Part shown: in pieces, positions 52,672-60,889 of the stretch
Layout: every line of letters begins with the position of its first letter
Numbering within the stretch: the first letter of the stretch is position 1
Assembly: GCA_024408855.1 (NCBI GenBank)
Contig: JAKSUQ010000002.1
Span: 52,849 to 116,848, forward strand
Reading direction: 5' to 3'
From: a bacterium
GTDB lineage: Bacteria; Cyanobacteriota; Vampirovibrionia; Gastranaerophilales; Gastranaerophilaceae
Length of the DNA stretch: 64,000 nucleotides
The notes under the pieces: model-generated
The model's input: only the letters and a program-made list of their open reading frames with translations
Database searches by the model: none
Told to the model about the DNA's origin: nothing
Translations under genes and position numbers: made by a program

Positions 52672-54756
52672 TTATTTAGTAGCAGATTTTTCAATAATTT
52701 CTTTTTCAATATTAGCAGGAACTTGCTCGTAACATTGGAATTCCATTGAGAATGTTCCGCGACCTTGTGTATTAGAACGCAAGTCAGTTGCATATCCAAA
52801 CATGTTAGCCAAAGGAACAATTGCTCTAACAATTACGTTTCCTGTATTACCTTGAGGTTCTTGACCTTCAATTCTACCACGACGTCTTGAAATATCACCG
52901 ATAATAGTACCTGTAAATTCATCAGGAATTTCAATTTCAACTTTCATCATAGGTTCAAGTATACAAGGTTGTGCTTTTTTACAACCATCTTTGATAGCCA
53001 TAGAACCGGCAATTTTAAATGCCATTTCAGATGAGTCGACTTCGTGATAAGTTCCGTCATAAAGTTCAACTTTTACGTCAATCATAGGGTATCCTGCTAA
53101 AATACCGCCTTCAAGAGCTTCTTCCATACCTTTTCTTGCAGGTTCTATGTATTCTTTAGGGATAGCACCACCAACGATTTTGTTTTCAAATACAAAACCA
53201 TTATTTTCACCGGCAGGAGAAATTTTAACTTTAACATGTCCGTATTGACCTTTACCACCTGATTGACGGATGAATTTAGATTCTTGATCAGCATTACCTC
53301 TGATAGTTTCTCTGTAAGCAACTTGCGGTTTACCGATATTAGCTTCAACCTTAAATTCTCTCAACATACGGTCAACGATAATATCTAAGTGAAGTTCACC
53401 CATACCTGAAATAATTGTTTGACCTGTTTCTGCATCAGATTTAACTCTGAATGAAGGATCTTCTTCAGCAAGTTTCTGAAGAGCGATACCCATTTTATCT
53501 TGGTCAGCTTTAGTTTTTGGTTCGATAGCAACTGAAATAACGGGTTCAGGGAAAGTCATTCTTTCCAAAATAATAGGTGCTTTTTCATCACACAAAGTAT
53601 CACCTGTTGTAGTATCTTTCAAACCTACTGCTGCACAAATATCACCTGCATAAACTTCAGTTTCTTCAAGTCTTTGGTCAGCATACATACGAACCAATCT
53701 TGAAATACGTTCTTTCTTACCGTTAGTTGAGTTCAAAACGTAAGAACCTGCAGTAATAACACCTGAGTAAACTCTTAAAAATGTTAAACGACCTACAAAT
53801 GGATCAGTCATAACTTTGAATGACAAAGCAGAAAAAGGTTCTTCATCTGAAGAATGTCTTTCAGTTTTTGTACCGTCTTCCAATTCACCTTCGATAGCTT
53901 TAACATCAACAGGTGATGGCATATAATCAACAACATTGTTTAACAATAATTGAACGCCCTTGTTCTTGAATGCAGTACCGCAGCATACAGGAACGATTTT
54001 GTTATTACAAACAGCTTTTCTCAAAACTGCTTTTAATTCATCAACAGTAATTGAGTCGGGATCATCAAAGAATTTTTCCATCAAAGCATCATCTTCTGAT
54101 GCGATAGCTTCAACCATTGCATCGTGGTATTCTTTAGCTTTATCAGCCAAATCTGCCGGAATATCTTCTTCTTTAATATCAGTACCCAAGTCATTAGTGT
54201 AGATTTCAGCTTTCATAGTCATCAAATCTATTAAACCGGTAAATTTGTCTTCTGCTCCGATAGGTAATTGGATAGGAACAGCATTTGCACCTAATCTGTT
54301 TTTAATTTGGTCAACAACACGATAGAAATCAGCACCTGTTCTGTCCATTTTGTTAACAAAAACCATACGAGGAACTTCATATCTGTTAGCTTGTCTCCAA
54401 ACTGTTTCTGATTGAGATTGAACACCTCCAACTGCACAGAATACAGCAACAACACCGTCTAACACACGTAAAGAACGTTCAACTTCAATTGTAAAGTCAA
54501 CGTGCCCAGGTGTGTCGATAATATTAATTTGGTGTCCTTTCCATTCAGCTGTTACAGCTGCTGATTGGATTGTAATACCTCTTTCCTTTTCTTGTTCCAT
54601 AAAGTCGGTTACAGCAGCACCGTCGTGAGTTTCACCGATTTTGTGAGTTTTACCTGTATAAAACAGGATACGTTCAGTTGTAGTGGTTTTACCAGCATCA
54701 ATATGGGCTGCAATACCAATATTTCTGATTTTTTCTAATGGAGTTTGTCTTGCCAT
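52672..54756 (-). CDS. fusA: Elongation factor G
   Basis: A 694-residue translocase GTPase of standard length. G1 [14 protein letters not shown], switch [24 protein letters not shown]; domains II-V follow with the usual [12 protein letters not shown] and the C-terminal [23 protein letters not shown] precedes the ATG. It stands alone: rpsL, rpsG and tuf are not adjacent, so the ancestral str operon is dispersed. Confidence 0.98.
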   Translation of the reverse strand: MARQTPLEKIRNIGIAAHIDAGKTTTTERILFYTGKTHKIGETHDGAAVTDFMEQEKERGITIQSAAVTAEWKGHQINIIDTPGHVDFTIEVERSLRVLDGVVAVFCAVGGVQSQSETVWRQANRYEVPRMVFVNKMDRTGADFYRVVDQIKNRLGANAVPIQLPIGAEDKFTGLIDLMTMKAEIYTNDLGTDIKEEDIPADLADKAKEYHDAMVEAIASEDDALMEKFFDDPDSITVDELKAVLRKAVCNNKIVPVCCGTAFKNKGVQLLLNNVVDYMPSPVDVKAIEGELEDGTKTERHSSDEEPFSALSFKVMTDPFVGRLTFLRVYSGVITAGSYVLNSTNGKKERISRLVRMYADQRLEETEVYAGDICAAVGLKDTTTGDTLCDEKAPIILERMTFPEPVISVAIEPKTKADQDKMGIALQKLAEEDPSFRVKSDAETGQTIISGMGELHLDIIVDRMLREFKVEANIGKPQVAYRETIRGNADQESKFIRQSGGKGQYGHVKVKISPAGENNGFVFENKIVGGAIPKEYIEPARKGMEEALEGGILAGYPMIDVKVELYDGTYHEVDSSEMAFKIAGSMAIKDGCKKAQPCILEPMMKVEIEIPDEFTGTIIGDISRRRGRIEGQEPQGNTGNVIVRAIVPLANMFGYATDLRSNTQGRGTFSMEFQCYEQVPANIEKEIIEKSATK

Positions 54757-55136
54757 TTTTCTTTTTCCTTCTTTTTATTTTGTCGAAAAAATTCGACCTA
54801 CTACTATATTTCTTTTTTGTTTGGTAATAAGGTATAAACTGCTAATAACAGATATTTTATCCCTTCTAACCAAATTTCAGCCAACACAATTATTACCGTA
54901 ATCAGCTAAAAATATTGTTCCACAAACATGTTTTTCGGGCAAGTGGCTTTTAAGTATTGTTTGCTTTGTGGTTAATAAGTGAAAAGATAATTTTGCAAAT
55001 AAACAGTTAACATAAGTATATTTTTCCATTAAATATAATAGTATTTTTGATTAAAAAAATATGTCAAAATGGGTAGGGTTGAAATTTTATTTTTTTTGAT
55101 TTATAATCATTTTTGAAAAAATTTCTGTATAGTTAT
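54757..55136. other. AT-rich gap upstream of fusA without recognised gene
   Basis: Holds the fusA promoter/leader on the minus strand and a small TCGAA/TTCGA hairpin near 54783-54797. I see no open frame of coding character and no tRNA. Base composition changes sharply at about 55137. Confidence 0.4.
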
Positions 55137-55317
55137 TTATCCGAACCGGAGCGAGGTAATTGACAGAAAAAGCGACCTAACAAGTACTCGGTGTCGTAGG
55201 TTAACGAGAATTTAGGAAAAGCGTTTTGTTGAGAGCTGAGTGAGAACATAGAGAAACCGCAGTGAGGATTTACGAGATAGTATACAGAATCCAATTTACA
55301 AATTGACGAGGATTTCT
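55137..55317 (+). promoter_or_regulatory. Structured, purine-rich leader of the transglycosylase gene
   Basis: About 180 nt of G/A-rich, T-poor DNA in an AT-rich setting. ACCTAAC (55180-55186 region) can pair with GTAGGT (near 55200), and CTCGG with CGAG further on, allowing a pseudoknot. Next to the start, CAATT/AATTG (55292-55305) and GAATC/GGATTTC (55287-55316) form a stem that covers the GAGGA ribosome binding site. It looks like a regulatory leader; I cannot match a known riboswitch class. Confidence 0.5.
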
Positions 55318-55929
55318 ATGTTTAGAAAATTAGTCTTATCTTCTATTGCAATGTTAGCTTTTCTTACACTTAGTGCGAATGCGAACATCACCGAGGACGT
55401 TGTTAAAGATACAATAGTTAAGCATTCGGTTGAAATGGGTGTAGATCCGGCATTGGCTTTAAGTATCGCCAAAAAAGAATCCGGATTTAAACATGAACTA
55501 AAAAGCTCACATGGTGCGGTAGGTGTTTTTCAACTATTACCTTCAACAGCAAACAGAATGGGTTTTAATCCTTATTATCTTAGTGAAAATATTAAAGCCG
55601 GACTCACTTACTACAAAATGATGTACAAAATGTTTGGTTCAACTGAATTGGCTTTGGCAGCATATAATGCAGGTCCCGGAAATGTTAAAAAATATGGTGG
55701 CTCAATTCCTCCATACAGTGAAACCAAGCGGTTTGTTAATATTATAATGCAGGATTATCAGAAATTAAAAACAAATCCTGATCCTGCCATTTCCAGATAT
55801 TCTAAAACTCCGGCAGTGGCTCCGGATAAGAAAACAAATGCTCAGTCTACTCAGAAAGATATTGATTTGCCTAATTTGACAGAGATACCCGAGGTTAAAG
55901 AGTCCGTTTCCGGAATGGAAATCCTGTAA
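55318..55929 (+). CDS. Lytic transglycosylase (SLT family)
   Basis: A 203-residue protein starting MFRKLVLSSIAMLAFLTLSA with an A-N-A signal cleavage region. The SLT domain (about residues 25-130) shows the catalytic Glu in IAKKESGFKHE, GAVGVFQLLPSTANRMG and ALAAYNAGPGNVKKYGG. It cleaves peptidoglycan glycan strands with anhydro-muramic ends, in the periplasm. A Pro/Lys/Thr-rich tail follows. The ATG at 55318 follows GAGGATTTCT; a TTG 5 codons upstream lacks a site. It is preceded by a structured leader and followed by a terminator. Confidence 0.92.
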   Translation: MFRKLVLSSIAMLAFLTLSANANITEDVVKDTIVKHSVEMGVDPALALSIAKKESGFKHELKSSHGAVGVFQLLPSTANRMGFNPYYLSENIKAGLTYYKMMYKMFGSTELALAAYNAGPGNVKKYGGSIPPYSETKRFVNIIMQDYQKLKTNPDPAISRYSKTPAVAPDKKTNAQSTQKDIDLPNLTEIPEVKESVSGMEIL

Positions 55930-55954
55930 CAAAGAGGATTATATAAATAAGTTT

Positions 55955-55987
55955 AAAAAAGTTGTCCGTAATACGAACAACTTTTTT
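55955..55987 (+). terminator. Rho-independent terminator after the transglycosylase gene
   Basis: AAAAAAGTTGTCCG / CGAACAACTTTTTT stem (one mismatch) with TAATA loop and T-run. Confidence 0.85.
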
Positions 55988-56017
55988 GTATACAAAATTA
56001 CATTCAGACAAGAAAAA

Positions 56018-56035
56018 AGCCGCTTCGTTGCGGCT
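56018..56035 (-). terminator. GC-rich hairpin, terminator for the comFC strand
   Basis: AGCCGC/GCGGCT stem around TTCGTT, followed by a T-run on the minus strand. The stretch 56040-56283 between it and comFC has no gene that I can see. Confidence 0.65.
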
Positions 56036-56283
56036 GTAACTCTAGTTAGATAAAGGAGTGGAGGAGAAATAAAGAAAAGAGATTCTATTATATGTATTCC
56101 ACACTATAAAAATTAATAACGCAAATTACTCAATATTGTTACAAATCTTTACAAAAAATACAAAATTTCTTCTAAATTGAAAGAGTTTTTGTACATAACA
56201 TTAAAGGAATTGTTTTAATATGTTCTTAATTAAATATCGATATACTTTAATAGCTTAAGAAAGCACGAAGTGCATATAGTAAT

Positions 56284-56931
56284 TTAAACCGGAGTTGAGG
56301 TAGAAAAACATGTTATATCATAAATTTCTAACTTATTAAATTCATTAATCATTTCTTCAAAAGTTGATCCGGTAGTACAGATATCGTCTATAATCAATAT
56401 TGGTTTACTGTTGAAGAATGATTTATCGACCTCAAAAGCACCTGAAAGGTTGTTTAATCTTTGAGTTCTGTTTAATTTATACTGAGGTTTAGTGTCTTTA
56501 ATTCTTTTGATAATATTAAAGTTGCAACTTAAACCGCTTAACTTTGAAAATTCTTGACAAACAAGTTCCATATGGTTATATTTTCTTTTTTTTATGCGAT
56601 TTGAATGCAAGGGAACAGGTACAAGTTCGTAATTTTTTGATTTTAATTTTTCAATAGAAGAAAAATATTCATACATAAATTTTGCCTGATAGTATGCAAG
56701 TTCTTTTTGTTTATGATATTTCAGGCCTCTTATCAATTTTTGTAATTCTTTTGTATAAGTTCCGGCACAATAAATATCACATCCTTTTAGAACTCTACTT
56801 GTTCTCTTGTCAGCAAATTCCAATAAATCATAACATTTAGGGCACATTTTTAAAGAATATTTGGAATTACCGCAAAAATAACACTTTTTACGATATATCA
56901 AATCCATTAATGATTTTAGTAAATTTAACAT
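56284..56931 (-). CDS. comFC: ComF-family phosphoribosyltransferase
   Basis: A 215-residue protein. N-terminal zinc-ribbon (CYFCGNSKYSLKMCPKCY, residues about 17-34), then the ComF core with VPVPLHSNRIKKRKYNHMEL and the PRPP-binding loop ILIIDDICTTGSTFEEM (about 176-192). ComFC is needed for DNA uptake in competent bacteria and works on single-stranded DNA with ComFA. No other competence gene is close. The length is slightly short but complete. Confidence 0.92.
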   Translation of the reverse strand: MLNLLKSLMDLIYRKKCYFCGNSKYSLKMCPKCYDLLEFADKRTSRVLKGCDIYCAGTYTKELQKLIRGLKYHKQKELAYYQAKFMYEYFSSIEKLKSKNYELVPVPLHSNRIKKRKYNHMELVCQEFSKLSGLSCNFNIIKRIKDTKPQYKLNRTQRLNNLSGAFEVDKSFFNSKPILIIDDICTTGSTFEEMINEFNKLEIYDITCFSTSTPV

Positions 56932-56999
56932 ACATAGATTATAATCTAAAAGAGTTTTTATATGTTGAAATAAAAAATAAATTATGATTCTATAAAAAG

Positions 57000-57025
57000 A
57001 AACGAGCCGAATTATCGGCTCGTTT
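57000..57025 (-). terminator. Terminator after the gapA remnant
   Basis: AAACGAGCCGA / TCGGCTCGTTT perfect stem with ATTA loop, T-run on the minus strand. Confidence 0.85.
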
Positions 57026-57052
57026 CGGTTATATGCGTGTAATTTACTTTAT

Positions 57053-57592
57053 TTACTTAACAACTTTTGCAATAGCAGCCTTATTTTGGAGAATTTTTTT
57101 GCCAAGAGTTGCTGCTAATGTAGCTAAACCAATAGTATAACCCCATTCATTGTCATAATATGACTCAACGTGAGCAAAATCTCCGGCTACAACCTTGGTT
57201 GCATTTGTGTTAACCAAATCACGTACAGGATTGCCAATAACATCATGTGATGAGGAATTCTTAGGAGCTATACCTAACAAGAATTTGTTTTGAGGTTTCT
57301 TAGCTTCTTTTTCGAGTACAGCATTAATTTCATCTGCGGTGGTTGATTTCTTTAAAACCATATTCAAAACAGCAATAGAACCGTCTCTAACAGGAACTCT
57401 CCATGATGTTCCATCAAGATTTTTAGTTACATCAGGAACTGTTTTTGAAAGTGCTTTAGCGGCACCTGTACTTGTAGGAATTATGTTGTCAAATGGATTT
57501 CTGTTCTTTGAATCAGCTACATTTTTTGTTTTATCAGTTGTCGGTTGGGTACCGGTAGCTGCGTGTACTGTTTCTACAAAACCTTTTTCAAT
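57053..57592 (-). pseudogene. gapA: Glyceraldehyde-3-phosphate dehydrogenase, C-terminal remnant
   Basis: The minus-strand frame is open from 57592, right after a TAA, to 57053 and matches the second half of GAPDH: F-V-E-T-V-H-A-A-T-G-T-Q, NIIPTSTGAAKAL, WRVPVRDGSIAVLNM, V-A-G-D-F-A-H-V-E-S-Y-Y-D-N-E-W-G-Y. The NAD-binding half and the catalytic Cys (normally in S-C-T-T-N) are missing, so it cannot be an active dehydrogenase. Only an internal ATG at 57367 could start it. The reading frame and terminator are still intact, so loss is recent or a C-terminal fragment is retained. Confidence 0.85.
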
Positions 57593-57723
57593 TTACAAGA
57601 ATATAGCTTAATAATAGTTTACAATATATCAAGTACAAACAATTTTGTAACCAATATAATTAAAATATTGACCTTTTGGCACAAATAATATATTTTATAC
57701 ATAAGAGAGTTTTGGAGGTTTCA

Positions 57724-59085
57724 ATGGAATTTAAACATACCTTGCCTAACGGCTTAAATTATACAGATGAAGATATTAAAAATCTTATAAATGAATACAA
57801 TGTTCAGTTTGTAAAATTACAATTTGTCGATATAAACGGTCAAGTTAAAAACCTTGCAATTCCGTCAGAGCACATAGATAGAATTTTGAACAACGATATA
57901 ATGCTTGATGGTTCTTCAATTAAAGGTTTTAGAAATATTGAAACGTCTGATATGTTTTTTTATCCGGATAAAAATACATTTCAAATTATTCCTTGGCAAG
58001 GTCATGACGGTAAAAATTCCGCAAGACTTATTTGTGATATATACAACGCTGACGGCACGCCGTTTGAGGGTTGTCCGAGATGTAATCTTAAAAGACTCAT
58101 GGCAGAAGCGGAAAAGTTGGGTTTTTCAATGAATATAGGGCCTGAAGCAGAATTTTTCCTCTTTGAAAAAGATAAAGACGGTATGGTTTCTACTAAAACA
58201 CATGATAGAGCGGGTTATTACGATATGGGACCTGATGATTTGGGAGAAACAGTACGTTCTGATATTGTAAGTACTTTGCAAGAAATGGGTTTTGATATAG
58301 AGGCTTCGCATCACGAGGGTGCAGACGGTCAACACGAAGTAGATTTCAAATATTCGGATATTTTAACAACAGCTGATAATGTAGCAACTTTCAGAATTGC
58401 CGTAAAAGCTATTGCAGCTCAACATGGCTTGCACGCAACGTTTATGCCTAAACCGGTATATGGTATTAACGGTTCAGGAATGCATTGTAATATATCTTTA
58501 GCACAAAATGGGGTTAATGCTTTTTATGACGAGAATGCAGAATATCAACTGTCTGACGTTGCAAAATACTCAATTGGCGGGTTGTTGAAACATATTAAAA
58601 GTATTACGGCAATTCTTAATCCGACGGTTAATAGTTATAAGCGGCTTGTTCCGGGGTATGAAGCACCGGTATATATGGCTTGGTCATTAGCTAACAGAAG
58701 TGCATTGCTTCGAGTTCCTGCAAAAAGAGGTGCTTCAACAAGAGTTGAACTTCGTTCTCCTGATCCAAGTTGTAATCCGTACTTGGCTTTTGCAACTATT
58801 CTTGCGGCGTGCTTGGATGGTGTAAGAAATAAGATTGATTTGCCAAAACCGGTTGAAGCAAATATTTATAAACTTTCTGAAAAAGACCGTAAAAAGTTAA
58901 AAATTGAGTCTTTGCCAGGGAATTTAAAAGAAGCTCTCGGATATATGCAAAATTCACTGATAGTCAAGACTGCGCTTGGTCAGCATATTGTGGATGAATT
59001 TGTTATGGCAAAAGAAATTGAGTGGGATAATTACAGAACTTTCGTTTCACAGTGGGAAATTGATAAGTATCTTGCTAAGTATTAA
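57724..59085 (+). CDS. glnA: Glutamine synthetase type I
   Basis: A 453-residue enzyme making glutamine from glutamate and ammonia. Beta-grasp N-terminus (YNVQFVKLQFVDINGQVKNL, DGSSIKGF), metal-binding GPEAEFFLFE, H-E-V-D-F-K, NGSGMHCNISL, RVPAKRGASTRVELRSPDPS. The C-terminal part has N-I-Y-K-L-S-E-K-D where adenylylated (beta) enzymes carry the N-L-Y-D-L-P tyrosine loop, and no beta-type insertion, so it is a GSI-alpha form. GGAGG precedes the ATG at 57724; a more upstream start lacks a site. Confidence 0.96.
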   Translation: MEFKHTLPNGLNYTDEDIKNLINEYNVQFVKLQFVDINGQVKNLAIPSEHIDRILNNDIMLDGSSIKGFRNIETSDMFFYPDKNTFQIIPWQGHDGKNSARLICDIYNADGTPFEGCPRCNLKRLMAEAEKLGFSMNIGPEAEFFLFEKDKDGMVSTKTHDRAGYYDMGPDDLGETVRSDIVSTLQEMGFDIEASHHEGADGQHEVDFKYSDILTTADNVATFRIAVKAIAAQHGLHATFMPKPVYGINGSGMHCNISLAQNGVNAFYDENAEYQLSDVAKYSIGGLLKHIKSITAILNPTVNSYKRLVPGYEAPVYMAWSLANRSALLRVPAKRGASTRVELRSPDPSCNPYLAFATILAACLDGVRNKIDLPKPVEANIYKLSEKDRKKLKIESLPGNLKEALGYMQNSLIVKTALGQHIVDEFVMAKEIEWDNYRTFVSQWEIDKYLAKY

Positions 59086-59087
59086 TA

Positions 59088-60107
59088 ATGGAAAATACGC
59101 TCACACAAGATGAAAAATATATAAAAGAATGTTTTAACCTTGCAAAGAAAGGTTATGGTTGTGTTTCGCCCAATCCTATGGTCGGTTGCGTTGTTTTGGA
59201 TAGATTTGGAAAAGTAGTTTCAAAAGGATACCATAAAAAATATGGCGAAAATCACGCAGAGCGTGATGCATTGCTGAAATTAAAAAATGACGAAGCGAAT
59301 GGCGGAACTTTATATGTTAATCTGGAGCCATGTTCCCATTACGGTAACACTCCGCCTTGTGTGGACCTGATTATAGAAAGAAAAATTGCAAGAGTTGTAT
59401 TTTCAATGAAAGACCCTAATCCTAAGGTAGATGGAATTACAAAACTAAAAAACTCAGGTATTGAAGTAACAGAAGGAGTTTTAGAAACTGAGGCAAAATT
59501 TTTAAATCGGATTTTTATAAAAAATATGACTCAAAAATTGCCTTATGTAGTTCTTAAAACCGCAACTACGCTTGACGGAAAAATTGCTTCAAAAAATGGC
59601 GACTCAAAATGGATAACTTCTGAAAAATCGAGAAAATCAGTATATGAGATGCGAAAAGAGTTTGACTGTATAATGACAAGTTCGAATACTGTGATTGCAG
59701 ATAATCCCGCTATGGAGCATAAGTTTAAATGTATATTAGATAAGGATAATCGGGTAAATTCATCAGCAAAGATACTTCAACAAGGCAGAATTTATATTGC
59801 GACAAGAGAAAATACTCCGTTAAAAAATGGGAATTTAAACGTAAAAGAAGTTTTAAAAGAGTTGTATAAAATGGGTATATGCTCTGTTTTTGTCGAATGT
59901 GGCGGAACTTTGGCAGGTTCATTGGTTAAAGAAAGACTTGTTGATGAGATTTATCAATTTATTGCACCAAAAATTCTCAATGATAATGACGGTTTGAGCT
60001 GTTTTAACGGAAATAATATTACAAAGATTTCCGAATGTATCGGTCTGAAAATCTATGAAGTCAAACAGTTTGAAGAGGATTTGTTAATAAAATCAATCAT
60101 TAAATAA
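59088..60107 (+). CDS. ribD: Bifunctional riboflavin biosynthesis deaminase/reductase RibD
   Basis: A 339-residue enzyme. The deaminase domain has the zinc motifs ENHAERDAL (H-A-E) and EPCSHYGNTPPC (P-C-x-x-x-x-x-x-x-x-C). The reductase domain begins near residue 150 (KLPYVVLKTATTLDGKIA, DSKWITSEKSR) and ends V-F-V-E-C-G-G-T-L-A-G-S. It converts the pyrimidine intermediate of riboflavin synthesis. Slightly shorter than usual (~360). It starts 2 bp after glnA, so co-transcription is likely. ribE, ribBA and ribH are not nearby. Its stop overlaps the convergent tsaC gene by 8 nt. Confidence 0.94.
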   Translation: MENTLTQDEKYIKECFNLAKKGYGCVSPNPMVGCVVLDRFGKVVSKGYHKKYGENHAERDALLKLKNDEANGGTLYVNLEPCSHYGNTPPCVDLIIERKIARVVFSMKDPNPKVDGITKLKNSGIEVTEGVLETEAKFLNRIFIKNMTQKLPYVVLKTATTLDGKIASKNGDSKWITSEKSRKSVYEMRKEFDCIMTSSNTVIADNPAMEHKFKCILDKDNRVNSSAKILQQGRIYIATRENTPLKNGNLNVKEVLKELYKMGICSVFVECGGTLAGSLVKERLVDEIYQFIAPKILNDNDGLSCFNGNNITKISECIGLKIYEVKQFEEDLLIKSIIK

Positions 60108-60687
60108 TGACATCACCTTGCCTGAAGATAACGGTTTCACCGTCTTTAAATCCTGCAACTGTTGATGCTCTGCCTTGAGCCTTATATCCGTAATCCTTAA
60201 TTACAAGATTTACTTTGTTGCCGATATATTTAACCGCTTCATCATAATTAAGCGCAGGGGGTTCGCCTGAAATATTGGCACTTGTGGTTGCTAAAACGTG
60301 CCCGTCTATATGTTTGCAAATTTCTGCAAAAACAGGATTATTCGGTACTCTTATCCCGACAGTTGGCATTGATGAAGTTATATAATCAGGAGTTTTTTCG
60401 GATTTTTCAACCACAAGAGTTAAGGCTCCGGGAAAATATTGTTTCATAAGCCTTTGAGCTTCCTTTTCAACAGGTTGTTTGATATAATCCAAAAGAGGAT
60501 ATGAGTCGTAACTCATTAATATTAAAGGTTTTTTAGCTTCTCGGCATTTGATTTCGTATATTTTGCGAACAGCTTTCTCGCTTGACGGCAAACAACCTAT
60601 GCCCCAAACGGTGTCGGTAACATATGCTATAACTCCGTCATTTATAAGAATTTCTTTTATTTTTTCAATATTTTCTATCGTGATCAT
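60100..60687 (-). CDS. tsaC: Threonylcarbamoyl-AMP synthase (TsaC/YrdC)
   Basis: A 195-residue YrdC-fold enzyme for t6A modification of tRNA. Visible motifs: GVIAYVTDTVWGIGC, Y-E-I-K-C-R-E-A-K-K-P-L (the K-x-R region), FPGALTLVVEKS, PTVGIRVPNN and LATTSANISGEP. Length fits the short TsaC form rather than Sua5 with its extra domain. AAGGAG precedes the ATG. Convergent with ribD. Confidence 0.94.
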   Translation of the reverse strand: MITIENIEKIKEILINDGVIAYVTDTVWGIGCLPSSEKAVRKIYEIKCREAKKPLILMSYDSYPLLDYIKQPVEKEAQRLMKQYFPGALTLVVEKSEKTPDYITSSMPTVGIRVPNNPVFAEICKHIDGHVLATTSANISGEPPALNYDEAVKYIGNKVNLVIKDYGYKAQGRASTVAGFKDGETVIFRQGDVII

Positions 60688-60889
60688 AATTTCTCCTTAA
60701 TTCCCAAATATATTGTATCACTTCAAAAATATTGTTGTTTGGAGTTTTGTTTTAGCAGTTTATTGGCTTAAAGTAGTTATACAGAGTGGGATAAATCCTA
60801 AGAACTCTTGGGTTGTGTAGGTTCTTGTCGGAGTAATGTATGACCTGAATTTACGGACTATAACTCTATCATAATCTTCAAATTACCTA
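60688..60889. other. Gap between tsaC and the large unknown gene
   Basis: Contains a moderately GC-rich patch at about 60775-60850 with AAGAAC/GTTCTT arms that could form a hairpin (about 60803-60831). No coding frame or tRNA is visible. It lies downstream of the large gene on the minus strand and may hold its terminator or a structured RNA end. Confidence 0.35.

Noticed and set aside
55137..55317. Known riboswitch (ydaO c-di-AMP, GEMM c-di-GMP, glnA, TPP)
   Set aside because: Compared by eye with the conserved cores of these classes, no convincing match was found; left as an unclassified leader.
57339..57611. Plus-strand frame opposite the gapA remnant
   Set aside because: It is the antisense of clear GAPDH coding sequence and has no independent start context.
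59088..60107. Riboflavin operon
   Set aside because: Only ribD is present; neighbours are glnA and tsaC and there is no FMN-riboswitch-like leader.
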